Source: Casuarina equisetifolia
Taxonomy: Eukaryota; Streptophyta; Magnoliopsida; Fagales; Casuarinaceae
Reading direction: 5' to 3'
Assembly (NCBI GenBank): GCA_028551475.1
Contig: CM052358.1
Span: 3,164,501 to 3,228,500 of the forward strand
Length of the DNA stretch: 64,000 nucleotides
Shown here piece after piece: positions 58,465-64,000 of the stretch. A program made the position numbers and the translations under genes. The notes below the pieces were generated by a model. The model did not search any database, was not told the origin of the DNA, and saw only the letters and a list, made by a program, of their open reading frames with translations. Position 1 is the stretch's first letter, and every line of letters begins with the position of its first letter.

Positions 58465-58646
58465 GTTCACCAAATTTGAAGATTAAAGTAGAACTTACCG
58501 GGAATGTTAGCAAGTTTTCTCCCATCATGCTGATTATTTCCCACAGCCAGCTTTGAGTTGCCAAGAATAGCGATCGCAAGAACAAATAAGAATCTCGCTT
58601 TCAAAATCGAAATCAATTTTGGAGCATCATCGATGTTGTTCTTCAT
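51241..58646 (-). CDS. Gene E: intact malectin-like LRR receptor-like Ser/Thr kinase
   Basis: Thirteen exons on the - strand: 58499-58646, 56725-57250, 55990-56471, 55048-55180, 54660-54731, 54395-54466, 54233-54313, 53805-53959, 53221-53426, 53014-53140, 52362-52424, 52072-52264 and 51241-51622. They sum to 2640 nt, 879 residues, open throughout. The start is ATG at 58644-58646 ([11 protein letters not shown]). Approximate residues: signal peptide 1-38, malectin-like 50-385, GDPC 404-407, LRRs 430-505, transmembrane 526-549, kinase from about 585, with P-loop GAGRFGSV 588-595, Lys609, Glu625, HRD 703-705 and DFG 723-725. Family role: plasma-membrane receptor sensing extracellular signals, of the RD kinase type. 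The usual donor after the activation-loop exon has lost a base. A donor three bases further on keeps the frame and adds one residue (DPHKFQ). Its second malectin exon ([10 protein letters not shown]) is the most divergent of the array. Ligand unknown. Confidence 0.9.
58424..58461. repeat. (GA)n microsatellite in intron 1 of gene E
   Basis: A dinucleotide run of about 19 GA units, starting roughly 37 bp inside intron 1 of gene E; in the transcript it reads (CT)n. Genes C and D lack it at this place. Confidence 0.95.
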
Positions 58647-58734
58647 CCTTTATCAAATCTCAGTTCGGCTAGTGTGCCTACTTAGTTCGAAGAAGGATGA
58701 GCAGCTCTTGAGGGAAGTGAGTGCTAACTAACAA

Positions 58735-58742
58735 CTTTTATA
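58735..58742 (-). promoter_or_regulatory. TATA box of gene E
   Basis: On the - strand TATAAAAG lies 89 bases upstream of the ATG. That would place transcription start near 58705 and give a 5' leader of about 60 nt. The equivalent position in C and D holds TATTTAAA and TATTAAAA. Confidence 0.6.
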
Positions 58743-58749
58743 GTATTAG

Positions 58750-59559
58750 TAGTATCCAAAAATACATTTTTGCCACTACTAAAGGTTGTAGTTACCACCA
58801 TTGACCAAGAAGACTAACGACGGAATAAGGAGGATCCTTAGACTGCACCCGGGTCTTCCCATTAGTCTCCCCGCTACTTTCTTCGCTCCTTCCTCTCAAT
58901 CTGCCTCTATCCTTCCCTCGTTAACGACAGTCCAATTTTCAATCTTAATTATTGATAATGGTACAGCAAAATTTATTTAGTGCCTAATCATGTTTTAAAA
59001 TTTTCTTTATATAAGGGAAAAACTCCTTATTATTGGCTTAGTTTTTAGTAGGATTGGACTTTTTAACAAGGTATTTATACTCAAATCTAATACATATATT
59101 GCAAACACCCATAACCCAAAGTAATGTTTATGAAGATAAATACCTCATATCCCTATTGCAGCCTACAAATCACGTTGGTTGAAAGGGAGCGTGCTAAGTA
59201 TGGTTTAACAGAAGTTTTACTTTATCCAAATTTAATTTAGAATCATTTTTTTTCAGTCGACTTTTAAGTAAAAGTGAGCTTTAAGACAATAGTAAAGTTA
59301 AAGTTTACATATGACATCTTTTCACTCATAAATAAGATTATTCTAAAAAATATCCTTTTATATTCAAGATAAGGAGATGTGTTAATAAAAGTATGGTGAA
59401 AGTTTTACATCCCACAAATTAAAAGAAATGCTCTTTACATTTAAGTCGGACACTTTGATATGATAGATTTTCTAACAAAATCTAATTTGTTAACTTTTGA
59501 CATATGTATTTGCATGAAATATTTTGTGTATTCTAATTTTATCTTTTTGAAGGCTTTTC
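58750..59559. other. Upstream region of gene E, no gene seen
   Basis: The first 200 bp resemble the gene D upstream region (44520-44700: a run of TCTTCCCATTAGTCT text). The rest is AT-rich and partly resembles 45270-45450. I see no coding region. Confidence 0.4.
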
Positions 59560-60330
59560 ATGAAAAAAAAATTCGTTTTACAGGATTTAACTCAGAGAAC
59601 GAAGACCTTCATTTTACGGTTTGATTAGGTCAACTGCGTATCGAGCACGGCAATACTAAGACCTCTAGGAACAAAGGACTAGGACCGAATCAAAACCACT
59701 TCTCAAGTAATAAACCGCGACTGTTGAAGTCAACACGTTTTGTCAGGACGCAACTGCGATCCAACAGTCAAGAAAGTCGCTTTCGATGTTTTCTGTACTT
59801 TCCAACAACTCCCGTAGACTGAGTCCAGCCCTTCTTTCCCGTCATATGCTTCAGGGGTATGTTCATTTTCACTGTAGCAGTGCATACGGCCTGGAGTGTG
59901 TTTCACGCCATCAACCTCTTAAGATGGTAAGCATTCACAAATGCTTTTAACCAATGCATGTTGAAGGAAGGGACGTTCCCCATACTCTTTCTTTACAAAC
60001 TTATTTGCACTGTTGTTTGAACGCTGGGTTACTTTGATCCAGTGGAAGTCTCTGCAACTTAGCGAAGATCTAAAGAATTACACATGCCTTAGAGAAACAG
60101 TAAAGGAATAGAAATTTAAGGGGCAAGGTCTGTTTTAAATGATTTCTGGACCTTCCCTTCAGTACTTTTTGTTATAAGTGAGTTACGTGAGTATTTGTGT
60201 CGCTGACATGATCAGTTGATGGAGTAAAGTACAGAAAGGATTCCTTCTTGTTGATAGGTGTTGTAATTGGAATTCCTGTGATCGGTTCAATAGCTAAAAC
60301 ATTTTATTGCATATACTCCAGTGGAAATCA
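59560..60330. repeat. Upstream repeat R, copy 5
   Basis: A single, uninterrupted R unit with all landmarks in order: GCACGGCAATACTAAGACC, CGATCCAACAGTCAAGAAAG, TTTTCACTGTAGCAGTGC, CGCCATCAACCTCTTAAG and TTTGATCCAGTGGAAGTC. It can serve as the reference for the others. It is non-coding. Confidence 0.7.
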
Positions 60331-61356
60331 ATACTGAAAATGTACTTGGGCATTTTTCCACCTCGATTATTTGAGGGGTTATCTAACAACACTTTATGAT
60401 ATATGAGAGAGTCAAGTTCCTTAATGTTATGTTAGCTCACTTTGGCATATTTTGTACCCCAAAGGTGGCTGAGGGCCTGCTCGTCCAAATTCGAAACTCC
60501 TCACCTTCAAAATTTAATTTTACGTAATTGGAAAAAGAATTGAATATTATACAGCCTATAGGGTCTCGATGACAATCGTAATTATTCTTTTTTTTTCTAA
60601 TATGAATTAATACGATAGTATAATTATGTTGCTTTGGAAATGATTTTATCGTTTGGAATTCCTCTGGTTAGTTCCCTTTGTAGGGTTTCGTAACAATCAA
60701 TTAAAAAATGGCATCGTTTTAAAAGGGGAGCAAAACAATATGATGTAATTCCAGGTACATGATTTAATCTCCATGAAGGAAAACTACTCAAATTCCTACT
60801 GAAGGACAAAGTAATATGAAGGAAAACTAATTCAAGTTCATATGGAAGGAAACTAACTTTTCATAATGACATGATTTAATCTCTGGCTTAAAATCTTTGA
60901 AATTCCATCTCTCAAGGTGAAAGTAGAAAGTTTCTGTGCTACTGGTATAATGAAGCACTTCTTGCATGGTATACGAGAAAAAAAATGATGTGTTCATGGA
61001 TATAAAACCGTTCTGCCACATCACACCCTAGTCTAAATGTCCCCTTCATGGGTGCATAATTTGTGCAAAATATTGAACCATTGTACTAGTCATCCTAGTA
61101 GGCTTCTCGTACATATTCCATGGCACTTATCAATAAATAACAATGTTGAACCACAGTACTAGTCATTCTGCATCTTTACAAATTATTCATCCACTGGTAA
61201 GCTAAAGAAATCCATGAAATTGGAAACTTATACACAATTGAAACAAAGATATAAACATTAAACGAAGATATGCTAAGCTTTTAAAAATGACTAATGTAAG
61301 CCAAACCAATTGTCGTATTACATAGAAGAAACTCTCAATCACACCTTGTTTAATAA
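60331..61356 (-). other. 3' flank of gene F and intergenic remainder
   Basis: Shortened version of the intergenic module, alignable with 48480-49400. The region corresponding to the decayed transmembrane exon and much of the 3' flank is missing, which explains the shorter E-to-F spacing. No gene is seen. Confidence 0.5.
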
Positions 61357-64000
61357 CTATCTAGCTTGGGGAGAGATTTCTGACTCGAGCTGTATGATTC
61401 TGGTATCCATCCTTTGGCTTCTTTCCTGAGCCAAACATTCGTTCAGTTCTGCCAATACATGACTGATGTCTGGCCTTTGGTTTGCAGTTGGTGATGTGCA
61501 TGACACGGCTATCTCCAAAACTTTCCAAGCAGAAATAGCTTTAAACTCTCCTTCTAACCTTGGATCAACAATGTTTTGAATATCTCCTCTTTCAACTAGT
61601 GGACTTATCCATTTGAGTATATGATTGTTATTCATAGGGCTTCTTGTTATTATTGCAGGATGACCAGTTATTAGCTCTAAAAGAACAATTCCAAAGCTAT
61701 ATATGTCGCTTTTCTTGTTGAAGGTTCCAGATACTTGAAATCTATATATACCACACAATTGATTAGATCAATGAAAGAAATGAATGAAAGAAACTTGAAA
61801 CTTCATTTAATGCTTAGTTATGCTTCCATTACACATTTGATGTATTTGGTAAGAGATTATAAATTATTTGAACCTTAAATAATAAAAATTGGTATCTTGA
61901 TTTTGTATTGACTTAAGATTAAATTGTATATTGTGTACATCTGAGTGTATTTAAAGCTTAGAATTCAATAATATATTCCCCATGAGCACAATTTATACGA
62001 TGTAAAAAAAATGTTTAAAGCATTTTGTGATGGAAAATTCATAAGAATATCTATACATAATACTTAAATACATCCTTATAAATATATATACATATATACT
62101 TTAAAATAGTAGGTTTGAACACTTACTGAGGATCAAGGTACCCTAATGTACCAGCTGGACGAGTTGATATATGAGAATCAGTTTCACTTGCAAAGACTCT
62201 GGACAATCCAAAATCAGCTATCTTGGCTTGCATGTTTTCATTCAACAAAATGTTAGAAGCTTTCATGTCTCTATGTATTATAGGTGGCTTGCAACCATTA
62301 TGTAGATATTCTAGTCCTGCAATCCCACCAATAAACCATCGTTTACTTGTTCAAGCACAGAAATAAAATCCAAAGATTTCAAGCATGAATAAGCGTATAA
62401 TCCATTCCTTTGCATACCATGTGCTGCATCCACCGCAATATGAAGTCTTTCATTCCATTTTAAGATATTGATGTTGGACGCTGCATCAGAAATATTTTGA
62501 GTTATCTCTTTCAATCGGTCTACAGTTGAGAATTGCCCTTATTTAGCAATGTTGTAAGAAAATAAAACTATTCATGGGATATTTGTGAAACATATACGTT
62601 GCTAATCCTAATGAATGACATACGTGGTTCAATTTGTTTTAAACCTTAGATTGGCTTGTTAGTACTTCATGTCTGCCGTCTTTGTTCGTAATACCTGGTC
62701 TCATGTTTTGGATCTTAATCCATAAAAGACTAGCTGGAACTTTTTTGTGCGCTTTTCATTTTTTCCATATTTATTTTCTTCTCTCATTCTAATATGCCTA
62801 ATGATAAGAGCAGGCAACATGGGATTGCCTTCCGTAAATATGAATTGGCAAGCTTTGGGACTACAGCTGCACCATCAGAGGTTGTCTGCCCTAACTTTCG
62901 GCATTTTGGTGGTAAATACCTGCTAAATGCTGCTGCAGGTTCCCATTAGCCATGTACTCGTATATCAGTGCCTTCCTCTCACCCTCATCACAGTATCCAA
63001 CGAGAGAAACCAAGTTCCTATGATGAACCACCGTTAAGAGTTGTGCCTGCGTTTCAAAACAACGCTTCATGCCAATTTCGATAAAATCATAGTATTTGAA
63101 ACCTTGGAGTAAATGAAAACACTAGTTGTAGCATTCTATCTGACCTCTGCTTGAAATTCCTTGTACCCTTGGTTTGATGAAGAAGAGAGCAACTTAACAG
63201 CAACTTTAGTGCCATCTTGCAGCGTGCCAAGGTACACGCTTCCAAATCCTCCCGCTCCAATGATTGAATTGAAGTTATTAGTTATTCTTAGAACTTCAGA
63301 ATAACTATACTGTCGACCCTTTGGTTTGATGTTGGAACTCACAATTGTATCTATAACAAGGAAGATCAGCTCATTAACGGCATGCACAAATCCACGAGAA
63401 CATGTTTCAGGTTTGCATGGGAATATGTATAGTTTGTTATAACGTATATGTCTACGTCGCTAAACCAATACTTCCAGATGCTAAAGTTACAATGATTAAA
63501 TCCATAGTCCACTGACTCTACCAAAGCCGTATGTTGTGACCTCTTAGCGATGTTTTACATTTCTCCACTGTATTTTGTTGGAGATGTAATGCTAGAGAAG
63601 AAGAAAATGAAGAAAGAAGTACCTTCATGCCTTTTCCTTCTATAAATGGCAAGAGAACTGAAGACGAACAGAAGGACCAGTACTGCCACGGACGACGCAA
63701 CGACTGGGATAATGGACTTAATTTTCTTCTTCCTCTTGCATGAAGCCATTTCACAGAGATCTGGATTTTCGCCAAATCTTGCATAAAGAACTTTAAGGTA
63801 AGGTAAGATCCTACGGTAAATAACTCTTCAAAAGATAGATCATTCTATCATCATGCGATAAGAAATACAACGTTAGATACTGAGGGCAAAGATAAATAAA
63901 ACAAGAGGCCAGGATAACTGAAATCAGCTTTATTAAGCAACTGAGAAAATGAAGCATTTGAGACAGAAAGAGAAGCTAACCTCAAGTCCAATATCCTGTC
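61357..64000 (-). CDS. Gene F: malectin-like LRR receptor kinase, 3' part, intact as far as seen
   Basis: The ectodomain lies beyond the right edge of the window. Exons on the - strand: 63981-64000 (end of the last LRR exon), 63623-63777 (transmembrane, [20 protein letters not shown]), 63145-63350 (P-loop [12 protein letters not shown]), 62920-63046, 62418-62480, 62127-62316 (HRDMK, DFG) and 61357-61741 (C-lobe, ends EISPQAR, stop TAG). All borders are GT/AG and all frames join. The last exon is 3 nt longer than in C and E (AIITRSP in place of AIIRGP). Shared residues (KRHEG after the membrane, [14 protein letters not shown]) group F with E. It should encode a working RD-type kinase if the unseen part is intact. 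Confidence 0.85.

Overview
The window is plant nuclear DNA. It is AT-rich, has many short exons with GT/AG borders, and carries microsatellites, plant-type LINE tails and an LTR fossil. The protein family present, malectin-like LRR receptor kinases of the LRR-I group (relatives of Arabidopsis IOS1 and FRK1/SIRK), together with its tandem expansion, suggests a eudicot; the species cannot be told from the sequence. I see no bacterial, organellar or CRISPR-like content.

Layout. Six members of one receptor-kinase family fill the window. Gene A lies on the + strand (120-4389, its 5' exons left of the window). Genes B (12313-17935), C (21104-29457), D (36007-44389), E (51241-58646) and F (61357-64000, its 5' part right of the window) all lie on the - strand. 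A and B are close sisters placed tail to tail, as arms of a large inverted duplication (about 1-6100 and 11050-16577). The turning point, 7.0-9.2 kb, holds a palindromic microsatellite, an old Copia-like LTR element and an orphan first exon. Stop-to-stop spacing along the - strand array is about 9, 15, 15 and 10 kb. Between genes there are repeated non-coding modules: a 3' flank that includes a decayed transmembrane exon of an older kinase copy, and an upstream repeat (here called R), itself locally duplicated in tandem.

Gene model. A full gene has 13 exons: signal peptide; two malectin-like exons (526 and about 485 nt); an exon with the GDPC motif; two or three LRR exons (72, 72, 81 nt); a transmembrane exon; and five kinase exons (206, 127, 63, 190, about 382 nt). 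E is open throughout (2640 nt, 879 aa). F is open as far as it is seen. C is one base short of being open (2657 nt). A, B and D are clearly decayed. A may still encode the ectodomain plus membrane anchor without a kinase.

Function. The intact members should be single-pass plasma-membrane receptor kinases with an extracellular malectin-like plus LRR region and an intracellular RD-type Ser/Thr kinase. That is established for the family; ligands and roles of these copies are unknown. The interest of the locus lies in birth-and-death evolution of a receptor array: inverted duplication, one LRR exon missing from three members, a shifted splice donor in E, and LINE insertions that date the duplications. 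I did not find a convincing undescribed biological system.
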